Source: Trematomus loennbergii
Lineage: Eukaryota > Chordata > Actinopteri > Perciformes > Nototheniidae
DNA length: 64,000 nucleotides
Direction of reading: 5' to 3'
Assembly (NCBI GenBank): GCA_012861695.1
Contig: JAAOOA010000016.1
Location: 18,925,702 to 18,989,701, forward strand
Shown here piece by piece: positions 38,651 to 52,810 of the stretch (the first letter of the stretch is position 1; each line of letters opens with the position of its first letter). The translations under genes were made by a program, and so were the position numbers. The notes beneath the pieces were generated by a model. That model had not been told where the DNA came from. It saw nothing but the letters and a program-made list of their open reading frames with translations, and did not search any database.

Positions 38651-39636
38651 GTCTGAGGCCCCAGCTCCACGAGGACAAATACGGCAAAACGCATCGGAGT
38701 AACGCAAATGCAACCGCAAAAAACCTTCCGTCCCCACGCAATATACACCGGATTGTGTCAAGCTCCACGAGACGGCTCCTTTACATCCAAACGCTGGAAA
38801 AGCTGCAGTACATATGCCGAACCTGTACGTGGCGCTGTAACTTCCTCCACAAAAGCAGCAACTTCCTCCACAAAAGCAGCGAAGAAGAATGGTTGTCATG
38901 GCTGCACTTCTGTGTATTCTCCGCGGTGGGGGCCGACAGAACCGGGCAACGTGTGTTGAAGTTTAAATCTTCCGGACAAAATTATAAAAGTGCCGGTCAA
39001 AGGTCTTCATTGTTATTTATTGAGCTTTAAAACAAATGAATAACGACGATATCATGATATATAATCATCAAATACACGGAGTCTCTTTTTCCTCTCTTCT
39101 CACAGCGTCAGTGCAGCAGCTGATCCTGTAATGATGACTCGACAGTAAAAATAAACATATTTATAACAAGTTTAGGTAGTTTGAGAGGTAATTAAAATAG
39201 CTAAGGGTGATGATCTGACTTGAAGTGTGTGTTTTGCTCCCGCTGCATCACAGCGGCAGGAGCTGCGTGTCTCCGTCCTGTCAGATTAGACTTCACTCGC
39301 GTTTATGTCCATATCGAGATAAAGATAAATTCAAGGAGGAGCTCCTGTAGATGTTGCACAAAGAACTGTAGCATGGTCAGTAGCGACTGGAGCACGATAG
39401 CAACCCTGCGGGGGAGAGGCGGGGCTATGAAAACGAATGACCGTATAGGCGACTCCACGGCCCCGTTGGACCCCCAGAGCGCTCTGTTCCCAGATCTATC
39501 CACCTTTGGACCCGTTGTCGTTTGCGGGGTCTGTTTCTACGTTTCCCTTACGGCGTCGTGGAGCTTAGAGGGCTATACGCATGAGAAATATGCGGATTCA
39601 TCCAGTTTTCGTCCTCGTGGAGCCGGGGCCTCAGAC
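38651..39636. mobile_element. TIR transposon related to family B (GTCTGAGGCCCC ends)
   Basis: GTCTGAGGCCCCAGCTCCAC at the left and, on the reverse strand, GTCTGAGGCCCCGGCTCCAC at the right form a TIR extending through GAGGACAAA/GAGGACGAAA. The interior shares blocks with family B: a single copy of the AGTACATATGCCG unit near 38810, CTGTAGCATGGTCAGTAGC near 39369 (one hairpin arm only), AGGCGGGGCTATG, and the CAGATCTATCCACC block near 39490. No target duplication is readable. Confidence 0.72.
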
Positions 39637-39671
39637 AGATGGACTCATCTCCTGTTCAGGGTGTAAACCAA

Positions 39672-40341
39672 AGGCTAAGGCGGTGTTTACACGAGAACGA
39701 AATGGGTTGTATCTGCTACTTTTCTCACACGAGGCCGTAACGGAACCGCGGAAACGGACCCCGCAAACGATAACGGATCCCAAGGTGGATAGATCTGCAA
39801 ACGGAACACTCTGGGGGGCCAAACGGCTCAGTGTGTACGTCCTATACGATCATTTCCTGATAACGATGAAGCCATAGCCCCACCTCTGCTGCTCACTGCC
39901 GTAGCATGGTCAGTAGCTACTGCTACTGACCATGCTACAGATGTTAGTGCAAAATCTACAGCTCCTCTACCACAACCATCAGCAACAAGTGGACATGGAG
40001 AATTACATGAACTACATGTTGCTAAATCTACCGCGGGGCATAAACAGAAGGGCAACCATGGCAACCATGCTCGGGGGTCTTCTTCGCTGCTTTTGGTGTA
40101 TTTTGTGGCAGAAGTACAGCGCCACTTACAGGCCCGGCATATGTACTACAGCGTCTCCAGCGCTTACGAGCGGTCTCGTGCGGAAGTACAGCGCCACTTA
40201 CAGGCCCGGCATATGTACTACAGCGTTTCCAGTGGTCTCATGTGAACGGACACGTTAAATGAGCCGAATGTGTGTGAACGGAAGACTTTTGTTGATTACG
40301 AATTCGGTCCGTTTGCGTTTGCGTCCCGAGTAAATGGGGTC
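39672..40341. mobile_element. TIR transposon, family B, copy 2 (most complete)
   Basis: The left end contains GGCGGTGTTTACACGAGAAC. The right end, read on the reverse strand, is AGACCCCATTTACTCGGGAC. The interior is the reverse complement of 14067-14663, with the hairpin (39901-39938) and doubled 72-bp unit (40111-40243) intact. It lies 36 bp after the related element at 38651-39636. Open frames across the doubled unit are not genes. Confidence 0.75.
39901..39938. repeat. Internal hairpin of family B, copy 2
   Basis: GTAGCATGGTCAGTAGC (39901-39917) is the exact reverse complement of 39922-39938, with a 4-nt loop. It is tighter than the copy at 14450-14510. Confidence 0.85.
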
Positions 40342-43534
<3,193 letters not shown>

Positions 43535-43726
43535 TTCCAGGACCCCCACAAACATGACTTGGCTGAGCCTGCATGATATATAGTACTGCTGACAATGCTC
43601 CCATTACTCTTAATTACTCTAAAGAATGGACACTAAATTGTTTAAATGGAGTGTGTCTCTGTCTGTCTGCCTGCCTCCTTGTCAATATATATATATCCTT
43701 CAATATGATAAAAAAAGTATGTGGGT

Positions 43727-43812
43727 TCTTTACTCAAGTAAAAGTAATATCACAATATAAAAATGGTGTATTAATCAAATAACAAGTACCTTACTGCAGG
43801 CAGAATGGCTCT
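43727..43812. mobile_element. Half of a hAT-like MITE (left part)
   Basis: GTTCTTTACTCAAGTAAAAG is followed by AAATAACAAGTACCTTACTG and CAGAATGG. This is the style of the AAGTAC-rich hAT MITE family seen complete at 9307-9722. The matching other half appears at 45471-45575. Confidence 0.4.
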
Positions 43813-45149
43813 ATATATTTATATTAAAAAAAAATCATTAACAACCCTCTCCCTACCATCCATCCTCTTTACCTTAAGTGGCATAAACACATATTTCTAT
43901 AGTACTTGTTATGTACATATGCTGGAAAGACAAACAATTACACATACAGATAGACAGGTGAACAGTCATGCAAATGGCATGAAAGATAGTCGTAGACGGA
44001 TGGGGAAATGAATGTGTAGGAGAATGAATAATTAAAATAACTAAGGAGGTGAGGAAGAGGATTCTTGCATGTAGCGGGGGAAACAATTACATACTGTATA
44101 TCAGTTTTCTCTCAGTACATATTGATTTAATTAATTTCGGAAATAAAAATATGGGACTGTAAAGAAGCAATGGAATATATCCATCACATAATGGTAAATG
44201 CAACAGTAACTGAAGAAGAGTAAATAGACTGAATAACAATTAATCTAATGATTGTAGATGAATAAAGCATTATGAGTATAGGGTTGGTGTGTTATGGGAT
44301 ATAGTGTTATGTGGTGAATGCCGCTAGTTCAGGGTGTGAGTGTATACAGTACGACGGCACATGTTTTGTGTACATGTGTAGGGGGATTAGTTCACAGGTA
44401 GATGTAATGCAGATATGAAAGGGACACAGGTGTTTTGGTTTGGTGCTGGTGTGGATTTATTTCCATTGAAATAATCTGAGAGAAGGTTAAACCATTGTGC
44501 GATATTGTCTTGTTTTCAAGTTCAACAAGTATTGGTTTGTGGTTTTAGGTGGGTGTGTTGATGACTGAGAGATAAAGATACGAAAGAAAGATACTACCTC
44601 TCGTTATAGGGAGCCAGGTGCAGTGTAGATAATCACATTGGGCAGTGTGAGTATGTATCTGAATTTTGTTGGGAAATTGTTGTGTTCTTTGAATAAATTG
44701 GTATTGTTTAGGGTTAGTTTTGTTTATCGTGGGAAAAGATCACTACAAATCCTGGTCAAGAAATCTGTTGCGTGGTAAGTCCTTATACCATTCGTATGTG
44801 GGGAGAGATATTATTCAATATAGCTAGTAGTTTGTATTGTTTCATGGGTTTCTTTTATAAGAAAATGCTTTTTTATTATTTAATTCACTAGCAAGACAAT
44901 TGTACGTTTATATAAATGTATATATGGGTAAAATTGGTGATTTAATTCATAGTCCAATCTGAGATTTCTGAAACTGATAAACAGATAAGGGAATAGTTGT
45001 CTGCATACGAAAACTAATGTGTTAAGGAAGGTTAGGGATATAATTACTATGATGTTAACATTTATACAAATTGCAGCAGCAAGTTCCTCAATAAATAGAA
45101 CAAATATTGATGGACTGTTGTATTTGCTGTAAAGTGTCTTTACTGTAGG
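43813..45149. other. AT-rich insert between two MITE halves, unidentified
   Basis: About 1.3 kb separating the two MITE halves and ending in the LINE tail at 45150. It could be the body of a decayed non-LTR retroelement, but I cannot find a reverse-transcriptase motif. Confidence 0.35.
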
Positions 45150-45242
45150 GTATTTTTATTATATGTACAGCACTTTGGCTCGACCAAAAATTGTTTAGAA
45201 ATGTGCTATATAAATAAAACTTGATTTGATTTGATTTGATTT
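45150..45242 (+). mobile_element. 3' tail of a non-LTR retrotransposon (LINE) with TTGAT repeats
   Basis: TACAGCACTTTGGCTCGACC, AGAAATGTGCTATATAAATA and a terminal TTGAT(TTGAT)n are the classic 3' end of LINE/SINE tails in fish. A second tail of the same type, in the opposite orientation, lies at 62176-62275. Confidence 0.65.
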
Positions 45243-45470
45243 AAAACTCTGTGGTCTTTAATCCATTTTTGAAAACTATAGCCATTGGGGGCTTGTTTAG
45301 TATTTAGTATGTTTAGTGTTTTTCTGTCAGTGCTATCATGTCGGTTTGACAGTGTTATATTTCATATTATATATCGTTGTGTTGTTATTACAGATGTATT
45401 TACATGCGTATTTACAGGCTCATTATAGCTTCTTAAAAGACGACCTATTGAGTAACTGGTGCCAGCAGTT

Positions 45471-45575
45471 AGATGTTGTGGAGTAAAGAGTACAAAGTGT
45501 CCCTCTGATGAGTAGAGAAGTAGAATGATAAAGTACCTCAGAATTATACTTAAGTGCAGCCCTTGAGTAATGACA
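45471..45575. mobile_element. Half of a hAT-like MITE (right part)
   Basis: GTTGTGGAGTAAAGAGTACA, GTAGAGAAGTAGAATGATAA and TTAAGTGCAGCCCTTGAGTA resemble the right part of the MITE family (compare GTGGAGTAGAAGTACAATGT at 9636 and TTAAGTACAGTACTTGAGTA at 9676). Confidence 0.4.
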
Positions 45576-47252
45576 TAAGTTACTTTTGAACCGATTCTCA
45601 ATCAGAGTCAAAGTTAACCTCACCTTGCTTCCTTTGACAACTTAAATGTAATGTCTGTGGAAGTAAACAGATGAAGAGGTTACTGGCTGGGTCAGATATC
45701 AAGAGTGGCGTGTGCTCCTTTTGATCTGACAAGAATCAAGCAGAAAGTACAGTAATTTCCTCCCCATCTTCTAATCTAAACACGTCTAATTACAGGCACC
45801 AAGGTGTATCTGGGTGGATTCATAGCCTTCACATTAGAGCACATCCATTGCACAACAGCCAGGAAACGGGGTGTGCTGTGCAATTGAACAGATTGAAAAC
45901 CAAGATCTTCTTATTTTGTTGCATCACAAAAATGATGGTGCACCTCATTTCATGAATCCTTTGGTAGATTGAGTAAGATGAAGTAATTAGAGGCTTTAGT
46001 TTGTATAGCTGGCTATCTGCTCTGTTGCACATGAAGGCAGGGATGTTATAATTAGAAACTAGCCAGCAACACCAAAGGGTTAGGTAGCAAACACTCGCCA
46101 GGACACACACACTTTGTTATTACCCCTTTGCAGTTATCATTTGATATGGCAGCATCCTGTCCTGTTTTCATCATACGTCTGATGACATAGCTCTGATGGA
46201 CCATCATCTGCTTCCTATAGCAGGATGTGGCCTGTTGAGGCTCCTGACTCATAAGTGTGTTGTTTGTTGTAAGTATGTTTTCTGCGAGTGTGTTTGCATA
46301 TATCCCAGCAATTGTGTGTAATGGGTTGGAGAAACAAATATGGGCCAAACATTGTAACCATCCACTCAACCTCAACTGGTGCTTTGTGAATACTGGGCTA
46401 TGAGTTTTACACCACCAAGTGATTGTTCAAATAACTCTTGCTTTCCAAAAGGGGAAAATTGTTATTCTAGAAGAAATGTTACCCACTGGTAACAACCCTT
46501 AAGTGAATATTTGGACTAAATGGTTTGGACCCTAACATCTGCGGTAAAATATAGTTTGAAACAATTTTAGTGAAACCTCTCTGAAATAATTTCCCATAAG
46601 ACATTTCTTTTTGTTACACAGTAGATCAGAGAAACTATTAACAAAAAAAGATTTCCAGAACAAAAGAGTAAGGTTATCGAATGTTGTTTAATAAAACAAA
46701 TATATTCACATTTTCTATAGAACATTTTCTTATAAAACAATATATATAACAGATTTACAATGCATGCAGCACCATGTCTTTATAATACTGGTGTTGACAG
46801 AATTCAATAGCTCAATTAAGTGCCACCTTCATGATAATATTTACAATGCAGTAATTTACTGCAATAACTGAGGCTTGAAGTTCCATAAAAAGAGAACAAA
46901 ACAGCTCTGCCATTACCGACGACATGAATCGATCTTCCCAAGACTTCTGAAATGTCACTTCCTAACTTCCGACTCCTCATCTGTTAATGGGGAACTGGAT
47001 CAGTCTGTCTTGCACTGTTGCATCCCTCTGGGTGTATCACTTTACCAGGAATCATGTCCATCCTTCCGGGTGCTGTTTGTGTCAGCAACTTTGGCAGGAA
47101 AGAATGTCTTAGGTGTTGGGTGTCTACGTGTTTTTGTGTCAGCATCTCTGGCGGAATGAAGGCTGAAAAGTGTATGTCAGTGTCTATGACTGATTTGTGG
47201 GTTTGCAGGATGTGTGTGTGTTTCTTTGTCACTGTGTGTTCACGCTTTAGTG
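45576..47252. other. Intergenic DNA and 3' UTR of dkk1
   Basis: The dkk1 3' UTR lies immediately left of 47253. I see no canonical AATAAA on the minus strand within about 600 bp. Otherwise nothing recognised. Confidence 0.45.
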
Positions 47253-47515
47253 TCAGCGTCTCTGACAGGTGTGTAGGTTCCGGGCTGTCCTGCTGACACT
47301 GAGGTCTCGCTCTCCTTTCTCTGGTCGGCAGGATAGACCGTCTCCACAGTCGCAGCGCTGGAACAGCTCCAAACCATGGGTGCCTTTCCTGCGGTGGCGC
47401 GTACACACCTGGCCCTCCGTCAGCACAGGCTTACAGATGCGAGACCAGAAGTGTCTGGCACAGCACAGACCCTCAGAGCAGTCTGCAGATCTCAGACAAT
47501 TATCCCCTTCCTGGC
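47253..47515 (-). CDS. dkk1: dkk1 exon 4 (second cysteine-rich domain, stop)
   Basis: Acceptor atatttttccag is followed by [54 protein letters not shown], then [16 protein letters not shown] and LHTCQRR with stop TGA at 47255-47253. This colipase-like domain binds LRP6 and Kremen. All ten cysteines are present and the frame is intact. Confidence 0.96.
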
Positions 47516-48445
47516 CTGGAAAAATATGATCAAAAGAGAGAGGTTAAAATCTGTTGCATGAAAGACACTTTACAGAAACTGCTTGTGGTATTACTAAATG
47601 GAACCTGATCAAGTTTGAATAATCTTAACTCACCTTTTGTAGAAATAGGCTGATTGTTGTGGGCAGTGGAAGGCTTTTTAGCATGATGCTCCATGGTGTT
47701 GTTGTGTTTGTGCCAGCCTGTGACGATGGATGCATCTGCACCATCTATGTCATTTGCCTGGCAAACACCTAGAATTGTCAAAAGAAGGAAACGCATTTAG
47801 GGTTTATTTTTGACACTACAACACATTTGGATACAAGGATATCAGCAAAACATGCAAACACAAAATTGCATATGACTACAAGAAAATTATTCAGTTATCA
47901 GATTATCATTAACAACTGGGTAAATCGTAAATAACAGCATTTGTTTCAGGTAGGATGCCTCTGCTCACCATTGCTGCAGCGGTTTCCTGCGCAACACATG
48001 GAGTCCCGTGCGCAACGCTTCCGGCTCTTACGGCAGGGCAGACAGGCGCCTCGAGCGTCGTTACAGAATTCATCACCTCCACAGTCTTCATCACGTGCAA
48101 ACAGCTGACTGCTATAGTGGTAAAACAAGTAAGGGGTGTCATTTAGGAATGAGATATCACATATAAAACGTACATAACAAGACTTTTGCCTTAGCGCAGA
48201 GAATGCCTTTTACGCACGGGAAATGTAATTACCTGCAAGGTGTCCACGGGTAATTTGTGTCCAAAGCTTCCGGAGGGAGAGGTGCGCGGACTCGGGCTGA
48301 CAGTGTCGGAGCCTTTACCCCCCGAAGCACCGGGCAGGTTCTTGATGGCATTGGAGTTTACAAGGACTGTTCCCGTGTAGACGTCCCCAAGGTATCCAAA
48401 CAGCGTGAGATACACAGCCAAGAAGCGGTGTGCCGGTATCTGCAT
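47253..48445 (-). CDS. dkk1: dkk1, Dickkopf-1 secreted Wnt antagonist (four coding exons)
   Basis: Dickkopf-1 is secreted and blocks canonical Wnt signalling by binding the co-receptors LRP5/6 together with Kremen. It drives head formation in the embryo. The joined exons give a signal peptide ([20 protein letters not shown]), the N-terminal LRP-binding block [11 protein letters not shown], a first cysteine-rich domain ([10 protein letters not shown] to RCSNGVC), a His/Asn-rich linker, and a second cysteine-rich domain with all ten cysteines (NCLRSADC to LHTCQRR). About 248 residues are expected, against 266 in human. Introns are short (121, 200 and 118 bp), all GT-AG. One flaw: exon 2 from its best acceptor is out of phase with exon 1, and the first of the ten CRD1 cysteines is missing. 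dkk1 lies between convergent pcdh15 and tandem prkg1 in the conserved vertebrate order. The a or b duplicate is undetermined. Confidence 0.95.
47634..47768 (-). CDS. dkk1: dkk1 exon 3 (linker)
   Basis: 135 nt with acceptor gacaattctag and donor GTGAGT. It completes NGVC (last cysteine of CRD1) and encodes the inter-domain linker with [16 protein letters not shown]. The phases match exons 2 and 4. Confidence 0.92.
47969..48111 (-). CDS. dkk1: dkk1 exon 2 (first cysteine-rich domain) with phase problem
   Basis: The acceptor cttgttttaccactatag at 48112 is strong, and donor GTGAGC follows AATG at 47969. The body reads [41 protein letters not shown], typical DKK1 CRD1. From the strong acceptor there are 16 nt before the Arg codon, which does not fit the phase 0 end of exon 1. 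A weaker AG at 48105-48106 would keep frame (exon 47969-48104, starting LFARDEDC) but lacks the first CRD1 cysteine. A small indel near 48095-48105 is the likely cause. Confidence 0.85.
48233..48445 (-). CDS. dkk1: dkk1 exon 1 (start codon, signal peptide, NAIKN motif)
   Basis: ATG at 48445-48443 begins a hydrophobic signal peptide. An earlier in-frame ATG at 48517 would put about 24 residues of charged sequence before it, so the inner one is chosen. It encodes 71 codons through [11 protein letters not shown] and a Ser/Pro-rich stretch to PVDTLQ and ends in phase 0 at donor GTAATT. Confidence 0.92.
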
Positions 48446-48622
48446 GATTCTCGCTTTTAATCTGCTGTGTTGTAAACACACGGGGAAAAAAACCCAATTT
48501 ATTTTTAGTAAATTCAAAAAGTGGCAAAGTCCAAAAGCGACCTCAAATCCTGAATCCCAAAGTTTCCAGAGAGTTTCACAGGATGCTGTCGAAGCCTACT
48601 GCCTCACAGTCCTCGGTTGATC

Positions 48623-48630
48623 TCTTTATA
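48623..48630 (-). promoter_or_regulatory. dkk1: TATA box of dkk1
   Basis: The minus strand reads TATAAAGA, about 180 bp before the start codon. Initiation would fall near 48595, giving a 5' UTR of about 150 nt. A GC-box-like CCCGCCCCTC lies just upstream at 48651-48660. Confidence 0.65.
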
Positions 48631-48669
48631 CATGTGGACCTGTTTGTCTTCCCGCCCCTCGCTGTGCAC

Positions 48670-48698
48670 AACAAAGGCGGAGGGGTGGAATTTCAAAG
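48670..48698. promoter_or_regulatory. dkk1: Two TCF/LEF-like sites upstream of dkk1
   Basis: AACAAAG at 48670-48676 and TTCAAAG at 48692-48698 both fit the WWCAAAG core bound by TCF/LEF. They lie 40-75 bp upstream of the TATA box. DKK1 is a known direct target of beta-catenin/TCF in a negative feedback loop, so such sites are expected, but the motif is short and may occur by chance. Confidence 0.4.
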
Positions 48699-48699
48699 A

Positions 48700-50500
48700 G
48701 AGACCCACTGTACGGAAATGGCCATCCATTCCCCCCACACTGAATGCCCATCACCAAGTAACGAGTCCTGGAAATAAAGTATTTCCAGAGATGGACTTTC
48801 TTAATCTACATTGACATCACCTTTTTTATAAATGAAAAAACAAGAGTGAATAAATGATATATGTTCCTTTTTATTGTTTAGTGTACTTTTTTTCAAGGTG
48901 TAGGCTACCAGTTTTTCTCCGTATTCTGCTTTTTCCAACATATTCAAAGCATTTGTGGAGAATAAACGTGGTCTCACAGATTATATTAAATATGTAAATA
49001 GGATAGGTATAAATAATTATTTCACTCGTTTTCAAATGAAACTCATCATAAGACGAAAGTAGTCATGTTTTATATCAGTATTCATTGTTTTAAAAAAAAC
49101 GTTGATTAATATTTCCCCATTAAATCATAATTGACTTGTAATGTTTTTCAGGCAGTTATTGGCGTAATTAATCTAAAATAACTCATGTATCTGCTACAGT
49201 GTTCTTCAAAATGTGGGATTTTGTGTTATTTTTCTTCATAAACTCTGTCACCCTTCTTTATAAATGCTGTTTGGTTTTTCCCGTTTCTTTGACATTCAAG
49301 TAGCCTAACTGCCCTTTGGCTGTGTGAAGACAGTGATTGAAGTTACTTGCGTCGATTAACTACTTCATTTGATCCTTCTGATTGCAAAGGGGGCAATTAT
49401 CCTCCAAAGTGTGCTTGATTACACCAGTGGCGGACATCAATGTGTGGGATATGCAGACCATTAAGGGGTGTGAAAAGTTTACCGAATTAATGGACTTCCG
49501 TGGCGAGGCCTTTCAGGGTTGACTGGCACTTTGAGATTAAAGGCAACTCTGATCTGTCCTGTTCGGTGACCCTTTGGGCTCCTCCACTGTAAGAAATAAC
49601 CCATCTAAGGTTAGAAAAAAACGTGTTTGATTGACTTCTGTCTACAAAACAAGCCCCATATAATATCACCGTTTTACCAGTTAGGCTATCAGTTGACTTA
49701 GTCTATTTGAAATGTTGTTTTGTGAATTAAGTCCCATGTTGCGAAATAGTGCAAAGTGTTTTTCTTAAGTATCTTAGGGGGCTCAATTTGTCTGGTTTAG
49801 GATGTGCTGAAAAAACACAGGTGCTGAAGTGCGTATTGGAAACGACCTCTTTGGTTTATGAAGCTATCTTGGCACTTGGACGTCATCTGCTGGTCACGTA
49901 GCTTATGTTTGAGTGTGAGGATGTGTGTGTGCCGTGTGCGTGTGTGTCTGCGAGGAAGAGATGCGCCATAGACACCTGACAAACACACTGTAGCACTTTG
50001 CGCGTTTGAATTGCTGTATGTCTTTTGAAGTAGTGCTTTTATCTCCACTTTACTAAATGTCAGTGCTGGTAAGGTGAGCTCCTTTGATGCACTTTGATCC
50101 CCTTTGATCTCTTCGAAGTGTCACCCTGTTGTTATGACTGAAGCCATTTCCCTGTCCCCCAAACAGATTTGTTGTGCGAATAACACTGAGACCAGAGAAG
50201 CTGAATCATCTGCACTTATCAGTATGTGGATGACATTGACCGATTATTAGATCTCAGGCAACCTTAACTATTTCACATCAGACTCAAGCTGACATCTGCC
50301 TTACCTACAGCGCCCCCTTGTGGCAATTACATCAAACTAAAATCTCCCCAGCACACGTTTCTAATAACTTATTTAGAGTTGGATACAAAATAACTACGAG
50401 ACAAACACCGCTCAAAAGTATTGTTTTTACTCTATAATTTTAAAAATCTTACAGGTGGCACTCTGCAAAACTCATTTACAGCAGATAAACAACATAACAC
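48700..50500. other. Spacer between dkk1 promoter and prkg1 3' end
   Basis: AT-rich; may hold dkk1 enhancers. No repeat or exon recognised. A TG-rich patch lies near 49921-49950. Confidence 0.45.
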
Positions 50501-52810
50501 AAGGCAAATATCAGGTAACATTGCAGAAGGCGGTCAATATAAGACTCAAAACCAGTGGTTTGTGAAGTGATGGCATACATAAGGCTTTGTGATAAACATG
50601 ACCCGCCCTACAGCAACAGAAAATACTCATGGTACAGTATGCCCACAGATCTAAGATGTCTTTATTCAATGATTTATGAAAGTTAAATGTGTGGGTCTGT
50701 TTGGCTTCATGAAATATGAGAGAAACAGTGATCATTTTAACAATGTTACATTATGATCAATGCTATCATACCGTCAAAGATTGTCAACAGTGGTAAAGAG
50801 TAAAACTGTTTACCAAGCCGTGAAATGTTCAAAACTGCAAATCATTCACGCCATTGCTGCATGCTCACATTTCATGACTGAAACAGGTGATGGATGTCCC
50901 TCTGATCCAGGATTCATACTTCACTTTATCTCAGGCCAGCTGTGGTTTACTTCATGAGACCATTTTAGACATGTAGAGAAAAGCATTTCATTGCAGACAT
51001 ATCAGGTATGATAGATTATTATCATCTAACTTTTAATGAATGTTCCTGTGAGATATACCACAAGGGGTAAGCAGGAAATTAATTTCATGTCAGCCATCAA
51101 ATGACTAAAAATTCTCTTTTCATGGTGATTAATGTATTTATTAGATATGAAAAAGGATGAGAAGCAGCCATCTAAGAGGAAACAGACGTTTTTGAGGTGT
51201 AAATGTTTTCATGCAGCATCGAAAAGGACTTGTGATGTTAAATTTGTATGCCATTGATTTAAGGCACTTACATTTTTTCTTTGGACATGAGGGATGATGA
51301 GCAGGGTGAGAGATCATGGCGCCAATGGTCGAAGTTGTGAGTTTCACAGAATATAATCTCCTTTTAATTTGTTCGCTTTTAAAATATCTATTAGATGATG
51401 TTAAGTCAAGATAGTCTTAAGATAATGTGAATGTGCATGGTTAATGTCTCCAAAGACAAGGATGGTTAATTTAAGCTTTAACTTAACCTGTTTGTAAAAA
51501 AGCACTCGGAATACCACTTAGCACAATGTAACATGGTGTCAAGTGATATCAAATAAAGCCTCAATCGAGTTTACAATTGCACAAAAATCTCCAATTTGTC
51601 TAAAGAACCAAGTCAAGTATACGTTACAAAGAAAACAGGCACAAAAGAATCACTTTACAAAAACAATAACCAGTACTGTCACCTCACCATCTCTTATTAT
51701 AATTTATCAATAACAGCACCAAAGACATTGAAACCATGTTCACAGTTGTGTCAGAACTATACAGAGGCGAAAAGATGACGAGGCATTTGGGTGATTTCAG
51801 AACAAAATTAAGAAGTATGTAGGCAGAGACGCATTTATATGTGTAAATTAAAAGCGTATTAAACAAAATAGGTGTGGCACCATCTATCGAAGCTTAAAAT
51901 GAGCTGTAACTGCTAATTTTCCCAGTTAATGGTCTTAAGTGCATAATGACACATTGCTTCATGGAAATACTAGCTAACATTTCGTGTTTGTCGGTGTGTG
52001 ATTCATTACATTTTAAGGAGGGCACTTTTAAGATTCACATCTCTTTCCACTCAAGGCACAGTGTTTGTGCTTTTCAAGGTATCTTATATAAAGTGTACTA
52101 AGTATTTGATTTTGTTGTGGTGAAGTGTCTTTTTTTAATTCAAATACTATGTACCGTACATGCTGTATGCCTTATGGACTTCAAATAAGAGGGAAATGTG
52201 ACATTCAGGTTAGTCTTGGGCACTTGATACAGTTTTACTTGCAAACTGTAGTGTGTAGATCTCTGGAAATTATCGGAGTTTGCAGCAAGCAGCTGCATGT
52301 CAAGAAGTAACATCCTAAACCCATCCAATGTCCTTCAAACATTTCACCAAATATTGCGAAGATACCAACACAAAAAAAATCATCATCAGCGTTCTCTGTT
52401 TTTTTGCGCAGTCCACATTTCTCACTGTTATTGACCCTAGAACCAAAACTTAGACAAACTATGGAACAATCATCCACCCATTGAACTCATAGTTACATGA
52501 GAAACCTGGCTCCATTATCAGCCTCTGTTGTGTCGTGTGTGTACGTGTATCCCTGCACTTTCTTTGCCTTTGCCTTCAGAGCAGAGTGTAAGAACACTGA
52601 AGAAGTGCTACAGCAGTCCCAATATAAATGCTTGATCCAGAGCCACAGTGAAATAAAGGCATATTGGTGACCCAGAGGGTTTTCCACATCTGTCTATCTT
52701 CTTCTCCAAATTCTTTTTATAGCAGTTTTTTTACAACACATCCGTATCCTCAAGATGGCCTCCAAGCCAACAAAAGAAGAGTTTTTTGGTTTTAAGTTGA
52801 GAAGCGGACT
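50501..52810 (-). other. prkg1: Probable long 3' UTR of prkg1
   Basis: Non-coding DNA downstream of the prkg1 stop. AATAAA on the minus strand occurs at 51137-51142 and 50661-50666, possible ends of the transcript. The exact end cannot be set from sequence alone. Confidence 0.35.

Noticed and set aside
38503..39030. 175-codon plus-strand frame
   Set aside because: Runs from unique DNA into a TIR transposon, with random composition.
46984..47406. 140-codon minus-strand frame overlapping dkk1
   Set aside because: Reads dkk1 exon 4 out of frame and continues into its 3' UTR; no recognisable composition or splice support.
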